Shown here: positions 18,412 through 27,180 of the stretch, piece by piece | Layout: each line of letters opens with the position of its first letter | Position numbering within the stretch: the stretch's first letter is position 1 | Origin: a virus | Direction: 5' to 3' (one strand) | Length of the DNA: 31,975 bases | IMG/VR virus record: IMGVR_UViG_3300045927_000094 | Span: 1 to 31,975 of that record | Program-made: the position numbers and the translations under genes | The notes under the pieces: model-generated | Databases searched by the model: none | Seen by the model: the letters and a program-made list of their open reading frames with translations, nothing else | Told to the model about the DNA's origin: nothing

Positions 18412-20447
18412 GCAATCCACTATGGCTGAATCTGGGTTGCGGTGACTACGAATTAGCCTGTTACCGCAACCTGGACAGCAAAAAAGGTGACACGATTTAT
18501 CCGTTGGCCGACTACAAAGACGGCGAAGCGGACGAAGTGCGCGCAAGTCACGTACTCGAACACTTCCCGCATGGGCAAGTGGCCGACGTGGTGAAGGAAT
18601 GGGCGCGCGTTCTCAAGCCAGGGGCAAAGCTGAAGATTGCCGTTCCTGATTTCGACTGGATAGTAAAAGCCTACTCGAACGGGCATCGGGGAGATGCGCG
18701 GCTTGAGCATTATCTATTCGGCGGACAGGTGGACAGCGATGACTACCATAAGACTTTCTTCAACGAAGACAAGTTAAAGGCGCTTCTCGAAGGCGCGGGG
18801 CTTGTTGACGTGAAGAAGTGGGAGTCCGACGCCGACGACTGTTCGAGCTATCACGTCTCCTTGAATCTCGAAGGGCGCAAGCCGTTGCCGCCCAGACAGT
18901 GCGCGCATGGCGTTTCGCGCGAAGGCGCGGGAACAAAGCATTCAACGTTCCCATTTGGAATCTGCGAATGCTGCCGCAACTCGTTCGCAAAAACGAGCGC
19001 GACCATGACGCATTGCCGCAAGTGTGAACCGGCGCAGGCCGCGCAGGAACCGGAGCCGAAACTTACCTACGCGCCGACGCCGACCTATGAGTTTATCAAG
19101 CACTCGAAGGGCGTTATTCACGTTGGGGCGAACACCGGGCAGGCGCGGGACATCTACGCGCAGGCCGGATTGCCGGTTGTCTGGATTGAGGCAATCTCCG
19201 ATGTGTGCAGGCGACTAGCGGACAACGTGGCGCGCTACCCAAACCAGCGGGCGCTGAACTATCTAATAGCAGATAAGGACGACCACCCCTACATGTTCAA
19301 GGTCGCCAGTAACGACGGCCAATCATCGTCCATCTTCGACTTTGGTAAGCACACGGAAATCTGGCCGGATATAGCTTACACCCACACGGCATATATCAAA
19401 GGCTACACGCTAAAGACCGTCCTGCGGCAGAACGCCGTCAAGCTCGACGAATACGACACGCTAATTCTCGACACGCAAGGCTCCGAACTGCTTGTACTGA
19501 AGGGCGCGGAAAGCATTCTCGACAAGTTCAATTTCATTCGCGCCGAGGCTTGCGACTTCGAGTTATACAAGGGCGGCTGTCTTCTCAAAGACCTCGATGA
19601 ATACCTGATACCGCGCGGCTTTGAACGGGTGATGACGTGGCATTACAAGCGCAGCCCGCAGCCCGAAGTGGAACGAATCTTCGAGGCGCTCTATCAGAGG
19701 AAGACCGCGAAGCGCCCGCAGATTACGCCGATCTACATCCACGACGAGAAGAGCGGCGCGAAGGCGATATATCGAGTGGCGGCGCTCGCCAGCGTTCCGC
19801 GCCTGGGCTTTCAGGCCCATATGAGGTCTTCCGAACAGGCGTTCGCAGACCCGCGCATCCCGATCCTGCGAGAGTCGGGCTGCGTCTTCTGGGAAATGAC
19901 GATGCAGAACGGGTTCAACTCCCTGATAAAAGCGGGCGCGGACTACATCATCACGACCGATTACGACAGCATCTTCACCAATGAGGATGTAAAGGAACTT
20001 CTGCGCCTTATCGTCCGCTATCCCGACGCCGACGCCATAGCCGCGTGGCAGGCGTCACGCTGGAAAGATCATCCGGCGCTCGCGGGAGTCAGAACGCAGG
20101 ACGGGCAGTGGGGCGCGGGCGTTCCAATCGAGGATATGAAAAGCCTCGACCTGACCCGCGTCGATAACACCGTTTACGGCCTGACGATCATTAAGGTATC
20201 GGCCATCCAGAAGATGTCGAAACCCTGGTTTCTGAATGTGCCGAACGAAGACGGGGAATGGGAACACGGCAAGCACGACGCGGATAGTTATTTCTGGTGG
20301 AAGTTCCGAGAGGCGGGCAACAGCCTGTATATGGCGAACCGTGTACGCATAGGCCATCTGCACGAAGATGTTTTATGGCTGGATGACGACTTCCAGCTTA
20401 TCAAGCAGGACTTGACGGACTATTACTCAAAGGGCCGTCCGTTCTGA
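18408..20447 (+). CDS. Multidomain methyltransferase - zinc cluster - FkbM-type methyltransferase - glycosyltransferase
   Basis: 679 residues in one uninterrupted frame, ATGA overlapping the decoration-gene stop. Domain 1 (5-155): class I SAM methyltransferase, motif I L-N-L-G-C-G (7-12), then S-H-V-L-E-H-F and a V-L-K-P-G segment. A Cys/His cluster follows (C186, C188, C189, C203, C206, with H202), likely zinc. Domain 2 (229-415): FkbM-like methyltransferase, with V-I-H-V-G-A-N-T-G (236-244) and L-I-L-D-T-Q-G-S-E (352-360). Domain 3 (438-665): GT-A-type glycosyltransferase, with T-D-Y-D-S (517-521) as the DxD-like metal motif and a late E-H-G-K-H-D-A-D. FkbM enzymes methylate sugar hydroxyls, so domains 2 and 3 suggest building and capping of a glycan. 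Position suggests virion glycosylation; host-surface modification is the alternative. Confidence 0.8.
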   Translation: MSNPLWLNLGCGDYELACYRNLDSKKGDTIYPLADYKDGEADEVRASHVLEHFPHGQVADVVKEWARVLKPGAKLKIAVPDFDWIVKAYSNGHRGDARLEHYLFGGQVDSDDYHKTFFNEDKLKALLEGAGLVDVKKWESDADDCSSYHVSLNLEGRKPLPPRQCAHGVSREGAGTKHSTFPFGICECCRNSFAKTSATMTHCRKCEPAQAAQEPEPKLTYAPTPTYEFIKHSKGVIHVGANTGQARDIYAQAGLPVVWIEAISDVCRRLADNVARYPNQRALNYLIADKDDHPYMFKVASNDGQSSSIFDFGKHTEIWPDIAYTHTAYIKGYTLKTVLRQNAVKLDEYDTLILDTQGSELLVLKGAESILDKFNFIRAEACDFELYKGGCLLKDLDEYLIPRGFERVMTWHYKRSPQPEVERIFEALYQRKTAKRPQITPIYIHDEKSGAKAIYRVAALASVPRLGFQAHMRSSEQAFADPRIPILRESGCVFWEMTMQNGFNSLIKAGADYIITTDYDSIFTNEDVKELLRLIVRYPDADAIAAWQASRWKDHPALAGVRTQDGQWGAGVPIEDMKSLDLTRVDNTVYGLTIIKVSAIQKMSKPWFLNVPNEDGEWEHGKHDADSYFWWKFREAGNSLYMANRVRIGHLHEDVLWLDDDFQLIKQDLTDYYSKGRPF

Positions 20448-20460
20448 GAGGAAAAGATTT

Positions 20461-20676
20461 ATGCCTTCAATGAAGAAAATGAAGAAAACATCCATCGGGA
20501 AAAAGGGGCAACTCAACACGAATACCACGAACCCGAAGGTAGGCGGCGCCGACAGCCGCAAGGGTTTCGTGATGTCGAACCCGTCCTCGACCAGCATGGG
20601 CGCGGGACGCAAGCCGGGCGGATACGGCGGGAAGGCGATGGGAACGGCGAAAGGCAGAGGCGGGAGGAGTTATTGA
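20461..20676 (+). CDS. Small basic Gly-rich protein
   Basis: 71 residues, ATG at 20461 after GAGGAAAAG. Lys-rich N-terminus, then low-complexity Ser/Gly/Asn and a G-R-G-G-R-S-Y end. Probably disordered. Small basic proteins of this type occur in podovirus head operons and may be minor virion components or DNA-associated. No family assigned. Confidence 0.5.
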   Translation: MPSMKKMKKTSIGKKGQLNTNTTNPKVGGADSRKGFVMSNPSSTSMGAGRKPGGYGGKAMGTAKGRGGRSY

Positions 20677-20678
20677 TC

Positions 20679-21302
20679 ATGGCACGCAAGCCGATGAGCG
20701 ACGAGCAGAAAGAGAAAATCCGCGAGTCTCTTCGCAAGACCACGGAGAGGAAGAAAGCGGAGGCAGAGGCCGCAGCAGCGGCAGCGCCCGCCCCGGCTGA
20801 TGATGGCGACTTCCTGACCGGGCACGTTCCCGAAGGCCCGGTCTGGACGCCCGCCGTGGACGTGAAGACTGGACTCGACCGCGACGAGCGCGCGGCGATT
20901 GATTTGGCGGTAAAGCTCGATCAGGCGGAAGCTCGCATCCGGGAAGCGGCGCTCCCGAAGGATACGAAGAAGATGATCCTTCAGGAAATCCAGGTGGATT
21001 CAAATAATAAAATCCGCCGCTACGTTGAGCTTACGCCGTCAATGTGCGATGCGCGCGGCTGCCCCTTCGACGCCGCGAAGGAAGCCGGGGCTACGGACTG
21101 GTACAACGCGCCAGTAGATCAGGTGATGCCCAACGGCAAGACCATCGGGCAAAGGCTCATCGAGCTGAAGGAATACCACAAGGCGACGGGGCATACCAAT
21201 CAATCCCTGAACGATCACATTATCACCGCCGACGAACTGGCGAAGCGGCAGTGGGGCATCGGGCAGGATATTCGCGGAGACTTTTTAACCGGAGCGAGAT
21301 AA
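20679..21302 (+). CDS. Hypothetical virion-associated protein
   Basis: 207 residues from ATG 20679, behind GGGAGGAG; a TTG at 20673 is also in frame. The N-terminal 50 residues are basic/Ala-rich (K-R-K-basic helix, then an A-A-A-A-A-P linker). The remainder is mixed, containing C-D-A-R-G-C-P-F-D, a possible two-Cys site, and a charged C-terminal helix. It lies between the glycosyltransferase fusion and the head-tail adaptor. Similar basic head-operon proteins are often of unknown function. Confidence 0.5.
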   Translation: MARKPMSDEQKEKIRESLRKTTERKKAEAEAAAAAAPAPADDGDFLTGHVPEGPVWTPAVDVKTGLDRDERAAIDLAVKLDQAEARIREAALPKDTKKMILQEIQVDSNNKIRRYVELTPSMCDARGCPFDAAKEAGATDWYNAPVDQVMPNGKTIGQRLIELKEYHKATGHTNQSLNDHIITADELAKRQWGIGQDIRGDFLTGAR

Positions 21303-21306
21303 TCGC

Positions 21307-22005
21307 ATGGCGACCGTTAATGCGCTGGCGCTGAAACTGATTACGGAATTTGGCGAGAGCACGGATGATACCGATCTCGTCGCCGTGGTCGAGCCGCGCA
21401 TTAACGAAGCCTTGCAGGAAATCGCCCTCGCCACGAACTTCAACCCCTTCAAGGCCCGCGCGACATTCGCAACCGTGATCGGTCAGGCCCAATACAACAT
21501 GCCTGCAACTGCGCGCGAGTTGAATCAACTCCGCTTCGTGACGGACTCTCAGCCGATCACGATGTCGACCATGCAGGATTTGGCGATGCGCGGCGCCAGG
21601 CTCGAAGACTCCGGGCGTCCCACGTTCTGGCTTGAGGATGGCGTCGTCCAATCCGGGGCCAACAACCTTCTGAGAATCCGCCTTGTCCCGGTTCCTGCCG
21701 CCGTCGAGAACATCGAAGAGGAACACTACTTCGACCCGACCGATACGGCGTCGGCCTCGCATCTTCAGGTTCCCGATAGCTGGCTCATCTGCGTTCTCGA
21801 CCGTACCCGTTCGTGGTTCCTGGAGAACGAGGGCAAGTATGACGCCTCCGCGCTGGCGATCCGCCGATATGAAAAGAATCTGAAGCTCCTCACTGGCAGG
21901 GAGAACGGCAAAATCGCGCGCAAGATCACGCTTCAGCCCGTTGACCTCGCGGGAGTCAGAACCCGACGAGGTCCGCGCCTTCCAAACAACTTTCCAGATG
22001 TATAG
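21307..22005 (+). CDS. Head-tail adaptor (connector) protein
   Basis: 232 residues. In podoviruses a ring of adaptor subunits (T7 gp11, P22 gp4) attaches below the portal. The pattern is typical: an N-terminal helix with I-N-E-A-L-Q-E-I-A-L-A-T-N-F, a beta segment Q-A-Q-Y-N-M-P-A-T-A-R-E, then strands and a C-terminal helical R-R-Y-E-K-N-L-K-L-L. The following gene is gp10-like, reinforcing the assignment. Whether it is closer to the T7 or the P22 type cannot be said. Confidence 0.7.
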   Translation: MATVNALALKLITEFGESTDDTDLVAVVEPRINEALQEIALATNFNPFKARATFATVIGQAQYNMPATARELNQLRFVTDSQPITMSTMQDLAMRGARLEDSGRPTFWLEDGVVQSGANNLLRIRLVPVPAAVENIEEEHYFDPTDTASASHLQVPDSWLICVLDRTRSWFLENEGKYDASALAIRRYEKNLKLLTGRENGKIARKITLQPVDLAGVRTRRGPRLPNNFPDV

Positions 22006-22016
22006 GGGGTCAAGGC

Positions 22017-23651
22017 ATGGCCTCCACGAATACCGACAACGCAGGACGCCGGACACTTCAAGTTCCCGACTGGAATTTCGGAGTCATTACTTCGATTCTC
22101 GGAACGGAAATCCCCGACCGCGCATTGCAGGACGCGCTCAACGTCGAGTTTGACGAGGCGGGCAATTTGGCCCCCAGAACCGGGTTGACGCAGCTATTCG
22201 CAACCACATTCGCTAACCGCATCACGTCGGCCTACTACTTCACTTCCGGCGCGGGCGAAATCGGGATTCTCTACACGACCGGCAGCCAACTCCGAATCGT
22301 CGAGACGAACGGGACAGGCGACACGAACCTGACGGGCGCTCTTACCCTGCCGTCGAATAACTTCTGGCAGTGGATCACCTACAAAGACCTCGCAATCGGC
22401 GTCAACAAGGCCACGGGCGGCGACAATCCGATAAAGGTTTCAACTGGAAGCGTGGCGGCGGCGCTCGGCGGCAGTCCGCCGAAGGGCAAGTATATCGCCC
22501 TGTGGGAGAACCGCGTGTGGATCGTTTCCGCCACGGAGCCGAATCAATTGTGGGGGTCGGAGCTGGGCGACCCTGAAGGATGGACGACGGGCGGAACGGC
22601 GGCGGACGCCATCACGATTGATGTCGAACTTGACGACGGCGACCAGATCAGCGGGCTATTCGCCACGAAGGACGCGCTTTACGTCTGGAAGCGCAAGCGC
22701 ATTTACAAGGTCATCCGGGTCGCTATCGACTCGAATAATCCGCAGGGTTTGAAGATCGTTATTCACTCCCAGACGATCGGATGCGTCAGTCCATATTCAA
22801 TCTTTCCCCTGTTTGATGATGTGGTGTTTCTCTCAGAGCAGGGGCTTGCGGGCCTGAAACTGACTGAACAAGTCGAGGACTTCAGAACCGCGCTTTACAG
22901 CCGCAACGTCGCGGAGATTGCGAAGATACCGAAGACGACGGAGGAAATCCCGGCCATCCTGATACCGGAGGCGAGCCAGTATTGGCTGTCGTTCCCGGCT
23001 GCGATTTCGACGCGCGCCATTAACGAAGCGTACGTGCTGGATTATCTGAACATCGCGGCGGGCCTCGACGCCACGCGGTGGACGCGGTTCAGCGGCCTTG
23101 CGGCGGGAACGGCTTACACGTCGTTCCCCGGCGCTTCAGGGCGCGTGTATGTCGTCGGCGCGCAGAATCAGGCGGGAACGCATCAGTTATTTACCTACAT
23201 CCCACGGAACGCGAGCGGGCCGCTCAACGACAACGGAGAGAGCTATACGAAGTTCATCAAGACGAAGGCGTTCACGCTCGACGCCCCTTTGATTCGCAAG
23301 CACTTCCACAAGTACGGATTCCGCTTTGCGATCATGGCCGCGTCGAACGAAGTGGTATTGAGCTACTACTTTGACGAGAACCCGAACAAGGGCGGGAATG
23401 AGTCGTTCACCGTCGCCGGGTCGCTGTCGGGCGCGATCTACGATGTCAGCTTGTGGGATCAGGCGGAATGGGACACGAACATTCGAGTCCCGCTCGATTT
23501 CGTGGCCAGAACCAGACAGAACAGCAGCGGCCAGCGCGGGCAGAGCATTACATTCGAGATAAGCAACACGCAGGAGGATCAGGGCTTCCAGTTGCGCGAG
23601 ATGATGTTGATTTACGAAATACTGACGGAGCGCAGAGTTGGCGACGTGTAA
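22017..23651 (+). CDS. Tail stabilisation / tail tubular protein (P22 gp10-like)
   Basis: 544 residues, beta-rich. The start resembles the family hallmark: P-D-R-A-L-Q-D-A-L-N-V-E-F-D-E-A-G-N-L-A-P-R-T-G-L, found at the N-terminus of many podovirus tail-tube/stabilisation proteins. Repeated strands with short turns and segments such as L-W-E-N-R-V-W-I-V-S-A suggest a beta-propeller. P22 gp10 and T7 gp12 close the head and bind tail spikes or fibres. The adaptor before it and the fibre gene after it fit. Confidence 0.72.
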   Translation: MASTNTDNAGRRTLQVPDWNFGVITSILGTEIPDRALQDALNVEFDEAGNLAPRTGLTQLFATTFANRITSAYYFTSGAGEIGILYTTGSQLRIVETNGTGDTNLTGALTLPSNNFWQWITYKDLAIGVNKATGGDNPIKVSTGSVAAALGGSPPKGKYIALWENRVWIVSATEPNQLWGSELGDPEGWTTGGTAADAITIDVELDDGDQISGLFATKDALYVWKRKRIYKVIRVAIDSNNPQGLKIVIHSQTIGCVSPYSIFPLFDDVVFLSEQGLAGLKLTEQVEDFRTALYSRNVAEIAKIPKTTEEIPAILIPEASQYWLSFPAAISTRAINEAYVLDYLNIAAGLDATRWTRFSGLAAGTAYTSFPGASGRVYVVGAQNQAGTHQLFTYIPRNASGPLNDNGESYTKFIKTKAFTLDAPLIRKHFHKYGFRFAIMAASNEVVLSYYFDENPNKGGNESFTVAGSLSGAIYDVSLWDQAEWDTNIRVPLDFVARTRQNSSGQRGQSITFEISNTQEDQGFQLREMMLIYEILTERRVGDV

Positions 23652-23663
23652 GAGGGCAATACT

Positions 23664-24560
23664 ATGGCAGGCTTATTAAGTCGTTTCACAACCTTTCTAC
23701 CGAATACAACGATCCTGAGCAATGACCACAATCAGGAGTTGAACAGGCTCGTCAACTTGCTGAACGGAACGACGACCAATCTCAAGACGGTCTTGAAGAC
23801 TTCGGACGCGGGCGATCCGCCGCTTGAAGTGGATCAACTCGGCGCGGGGCCGATCCTCAAGCTATTGCAGGGCGGCATCCTGAAAGCGCAGTTCCGCAAT
23901 ACCGGGGGGCTGTGGACGCCGGGCATCTACGATACCAACGACAATGAAGAACTGCTTTTTGTCGCCACAGGCTCAGCGGTCAACGAATTTACGATAACGA
24001 ACGCGGCGACAGGGAACCGCCCGGCGCTGTCTGCTACGGGCGGCAATACTGACATTGGAATAACTATCTCCCCGAAGGGAACGGGACAGGTCTTCATCAC
24101 CGGGTCTAGTCCGCTCCGGCTCGCTACCGGCGTATCGCCAAGCAATGACGACGACGCGGCGCGGAAAAAGTACGTGGATGACCGAAAAGTGTCCTTCTCG
24201 GTGGGCTTTCTCATCAGCGACCCATCCAGCGTAACCATCAACGGCAGGGATTTCGGCTCATTCATCGTCCCCGCAGGCGGAACGTATACATTCACGCAGG
24301 GCAAGATAATGTTCAAAAGCGGCTCGCACACTGCGGGCGGCGACCTTGTTTTCAAGATCGAACAGGTAGGAGTTGGGGATAAGTTTTCTATGGGCCTGAA
24401 CAATTCAAATAACACCGTCGACACCGTGTATGTAGACAATCCAGGGGATTTTACCGCTGGTGAGAGCGCCATTTTTAGCGCCTACCTACAAGCGCGAAGC
24501 GGAACCATCACGGAGAGAAATGTCATGGTGGTTATGGAGGGGTTCAGGACGCCGTTTTAA
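23664..24560 (+). CDS. Tail fibre-type protein
   Basis: 298 residues. The middle holds S-P-K-G-T-G-Q-V-F-I and then L-R-L-A-T-G-V-S-P-S-N-D-D-D-A-A-R-K-K-Y-V-D, the D-A-A-x-K-x-Y-V-D motif common in tail fibre N-terminal/shaft regions. A beta-rich C-terminal half may form the tip. The N-terminal 45 residues are helical and probably attach to the tail. A short length suggests a stubby fibre. Receptor unknown. Confidence 0.65.
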   Translation: MAGLLSRFTTFLPNTTILSNDHNQELNRLVNLLNGTTTNLKTVLKTSDAGDPPLEVDQLGAGPILKLLQGGILKAQFRNTGGLWTPGIYDTNDNEELLFVATGSAVNEFTITNAATGNRPALSATGGNTDIGITISPKGTGQVFITGSSPLRLATGVSPSNDDDAARKKYVDDRKVSFSVGFLISDPSSVTINGRDFGSFIVPAGGTYTFTQGKIMFKSGSHTAGGDLVFKIEQVGVGDKFSMGLNNSNNTVDTVYVDNPGDFTAGESAIFSAYLQARSGTITERNVMVVMEGFRTPF

Positions 24561-24564
24561 GTTT

Positions 24565-25077
24565 ATGGGGCTTTATACATATCAACCGACGGCGAATGAA
24601 ACGCCCGACTCATCGCAGATAGTCGGCGATTTGGCTGTAACCGGGGCGTCGAATACGGGCCACAGTTCGACGACTTCATCGGCGTCCGGCGCGGGCAGCA
24701 CCGTGGATAAAACCTGTCGCTGGTCGGGCTTTGCGGCGGGGCCGAAGAATAACGTATCGGTTACGCTGAAGATAACCCACACCAGTGACGGAACCTTGAC
24801 CGGCGGGACGGCGGCGAACAGGTTCACTCTGGAATATTCAATCAACGGCGGCGGCGCGTGGCTGACCGCCGTTGACAGGCTTGATATGACATCCTCGGCA
24901 GGGCCGACGACATTCTCCGTCGCGCTATCCGCCGGGCAGGATTTGACGCAAGTGCAAGTAAGAGACGTAATCAGCGCACTAAGCGATGACGCGGGAGACA
25001 GCGCCGACGCAATAGCGACAATCAGCGGCATTCAGATTGAAGTCGTGACGGTGGATCAACCCGTCGTGATGATGTAG
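24565..25077 (+). CDS. Beta-rich virion-surface-like protein
   Basis: 170 residues from ATG 24565, 2 nt after the fibre stop; the frame extends further upstream but only inside the fibre gene. Thr/Ser/Gly-rich beta sandwich-like sequence, with V-S-V-T-L-K-I-T-H-T-S-D-G-T and F-T-L-E-Y-S-I-N-G-G. No signal peptide. Probably a tail-tip or accessory fibre protein. No family recognised. Confidence 0.5.
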   Translation: MGLYTYQPTANETPDSSQIVGDLAVTGASNTGHSSTTSSASGAGSTVDKTCRWSGFAAGPKNNVSVTLKITHTSDGTLTGGTAANRFTLEYSINGGGAWLTAVDRLDMTSSAGPTTFSVALSAGQDLTQVQVRDVISALSDDAGDSADAIATISGIQIEVVTVDQPVVMM

Positions 25078-25085
25078 GAGGCAAC

Positions 25086-26063
25086 ATGGCTGTATCGAAT
25101 CTGAGTCCTTACCAACAAGCGCTACAAGCCGTTGTCGGCACAGGCAAGGGGGCCGACAGGCTGTTAACGCCTGATATTCTAGGCCGTGTGGCCGATCAGA
25201 TATTCGGCCCCTTCCCGATTCCCCCAGGCTCGCAGATCGTCTTTCAGGGGCCGGACAGAGCCGAATGGATAGACGCCGAGGGCTTCCGCCACATCGCCAC
25301 GCGCTCGCTCGACGGGCGCGATCCGGGCGCGGGGCAGATCAGGGAACAGACCGACCGTCCGCCGGTTCTGCCAGCGGCGCAGGGACAGAACGACCTGTTG
25401 AGCCAATTAACAGGCGGGCAGGGAGTATCCGCCGACTTTCAGGCGATCCGGGATTTAACCGGCAGATTGCAGCAGCCCGCGACGTTGGCGCAACTCGACC
25501 CTGAGACGGCAGCCGCTTTGCAGGCGATCACGGCGAACACGCTCGCGCAACTGGATCAGCGATTCAAGCAGGATCAGGCGAACCAGTTGGCGGCGCTGTT
25601 CGGGAACAGAATACAGTCGTCATCGATTGCGACGAACGCCCTGGGACAGTTGCTTCAGAATCAGGGGCTTGTCACGTCTCAGGCGCTTTCAGACGCAGCC
25701 GGGCGAGAACTCGGAGCGCGGCAGTTCATTACGGACACGCAGCGGGCAAATCTGGCGACGGCGCTTCAGGGATTACTCGGCGGCGCGGGACTTCAAACCG
25801 ACCTCCTGACAAACCTGTCAGGCCAGCAGACGCAGCGGGACATCGCGGGCGGCGGATTGAATCTCGATTTCGCAAGGCTCGCGGAGTCGGCGCGGCAGGC
25901 CAATCAGGGGTTTGAGCTGGGCCAGCAGGAGGCCGATACGCGATTGGCTCAATCCCGGAGCGTCCTCAGTAAAATCCTTCAAGGGATCGGGGTCGCGGGA
26001 TCGGCGGCGGGCGGAATCGGAACGCTGATCGGCGCGATTCCGAGAGGTAAAACAAATGGCTAA
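25086..26063 (+). CDS. Candidate internal virion / ejection protein 1
   Basis: 325 residues, ATG after AGGAGGCAAC. Gln/Ala/Leu-rich helices run from about 105 to 290, and a C-terminal Gly/Ala segment (I-A-G-S-A-A-G-G-I-G-T-L-I-G-A-I, about 300-318) looks like a membrane-inserting glycine zipper. Size and place in a run of three (325, 374 and 1057 residues) recall the ejection proteins of podoviruses (P22 gp7/gp20/gp16, T7 gp14/15/16), which form a channel through the cell envelope. By analogy only. Confidence 0.55.
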   Translation: MAVSNLSPYQQALQAVVGTGKGADRLLTPDILGRVADQIFGPFPIPPGSQIVFQGPDRAEWIDAEGFRHIATRSLDGRDPGAGQIREQTDRPPVLPAAQGQNDLLSQLTGGQGVSADFQAIRDLTGRLQQPATLAQLDPETAAALQAITANTLAQLDQRFKQDQANQLAALFGNRIQSSSIATNALGQLLQNQGLVTSQALSDAAGRELGARQFITDTQRANLATALQGLLGGAGLQTDLLTNLSGQQTQRDIAGGGLNLDFARLAESARQANQGFELGQQEADTRLAQSRSVLSKILQGIGVAGSAAGGIGTLIGAIPRGKTNG

Positions 26064-27180
26064 CACGGCATTACTTCAGGCAGTCGTTCAGACTCTTTTG
26101 CAGGGCAGGCCAGCAAGCCCCATCGCGCCCGTTCCCGCGCCTATCCCTTCAGGCGGATTCACGCCTCCGGGCGGGTTTGGGATGCCAATGCTTGACGCGC
26201 CGCCGACAGTTGCGCCGGTTGCGCCCGCGCCAGCGCTTGACCAATCGTTAATCGAACAGTTGACCGGCCCGCGCCCTGTCGCGCCAGTGACTCAACCTGT
26301 TTCACTGCTTCAGAAAATAGCGCTCGCGCTTCAAGGCTTCGGCGCGGGCGTTGAAGGCAGGGGGCCGCAATTCCTTGCGCAGCTCGACGAACAACGGCAA
26401 AGACCACAGCGCGAGTTTCAGGCGGCGACCGAACAGTATGAGTCGAATAGACGCCGGGCTGTGGGAATTGCCGAAGATAAGCGGCAAGGGGAACGGGCGG
26501 ACATCCAGCGGCGGGCTGACATTCAATCAGGCCGGGAGTTTCAGTTATACGAAGGCGAATTACGCGACCGCAGGCAGGAGGCGCGCGACCTGAGACTGCA
26601 AGCCGCCGCGCTCGAACGCGAAGAACGCAAGGTTGAAGGCGAACGGCTTGAACAGGAGCGCAAGCAGAAAGCGCAGCAGGAGCGTGACGCCCGGCTGATT
26701 GCGCGTGACTTTGGCAAGGTAGGAGCGCCGCCTGCCGTCGCTAAAAACCTGGGCGACTATTACGCCGGACTGACGGATAAACTGTCGCCGGAGGCCGCGA
26801 AGTTTGAAAGCGCACAGGCTCGGCTTGCCGATATACGAGCGCGAAAGGCGGCGACAGGCGGAACCGGAACCAGCGCGGGAGATACGAACGCGGCGACCTT
26901 GGAGATGCAATTCAATGCGCTGAAGGCGCGATTCCTGAACGCGGAGAAGCCGACGCAAGGCATGCCACGGGGCGACCGCGCGCTGATGGATAGAATAGCG
27001 GCGCAGTTCCCTGCAGTTATGAACAAACTGGAGAAGCTCGGATGGGAGGTTGGGTACGATGGCATCTATCCCTATATCAAGCCGCCGCAAGCGCAATCAG
27101 GGCGGCAACAAGCAGCGCCGCAAGCGCAGAACAATGACCCCGGAGATGTCAGGAGGCATTTAAATGCCGGACGTAACTGA
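26056..27180 (+). CDS. Candidate internal virion / ejection protein 2
   Basis: 374 residues, overlapping the previous gene by 8 bp. A Pro-rich flexible N-terminal region (20-80) is followed by a very long charged coiled coil (about 115-225, R/E/Q-rich), then a mixed region and a Gln-rich tail. Consistent with an ejected structural protein. No enzymatic motif. The 3' end overlaps the next gene by 17 bp, indicating tight coupling. Confidence 0.5.
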   Translation: MANTALLQAVVQTLLQGRPASPIAPVPAPIPSGGFTPPGGFGMPMLDAPPTVAPVAPAPALDQSLIEQLTGPRPVAPVTQPVSLLQKIALALQGFGAGVEGRGPQFLAQLDEQRQRPQREFQAATEQYESNRRRAVGIAEDKRQGERADIQRRADIQSGREFQLYEGELRDRRQEARDLRLQAAALEREERKVEGERLEQERKQKAQQERDARLIARDFGKVGAPPAVAKNLGDYYAGLTDKLSPEAAKFESAQARLADIRARKAATGGTGTSAGDTNAATLEMQFNALKARFLNAEKPTQGMPRGDRALMDRIAAQFPAVMNKLEKLGWEVGYDGIYPYIKPPQAQSGRQQAAPQAQNNDPGDVRRHLNAGRN

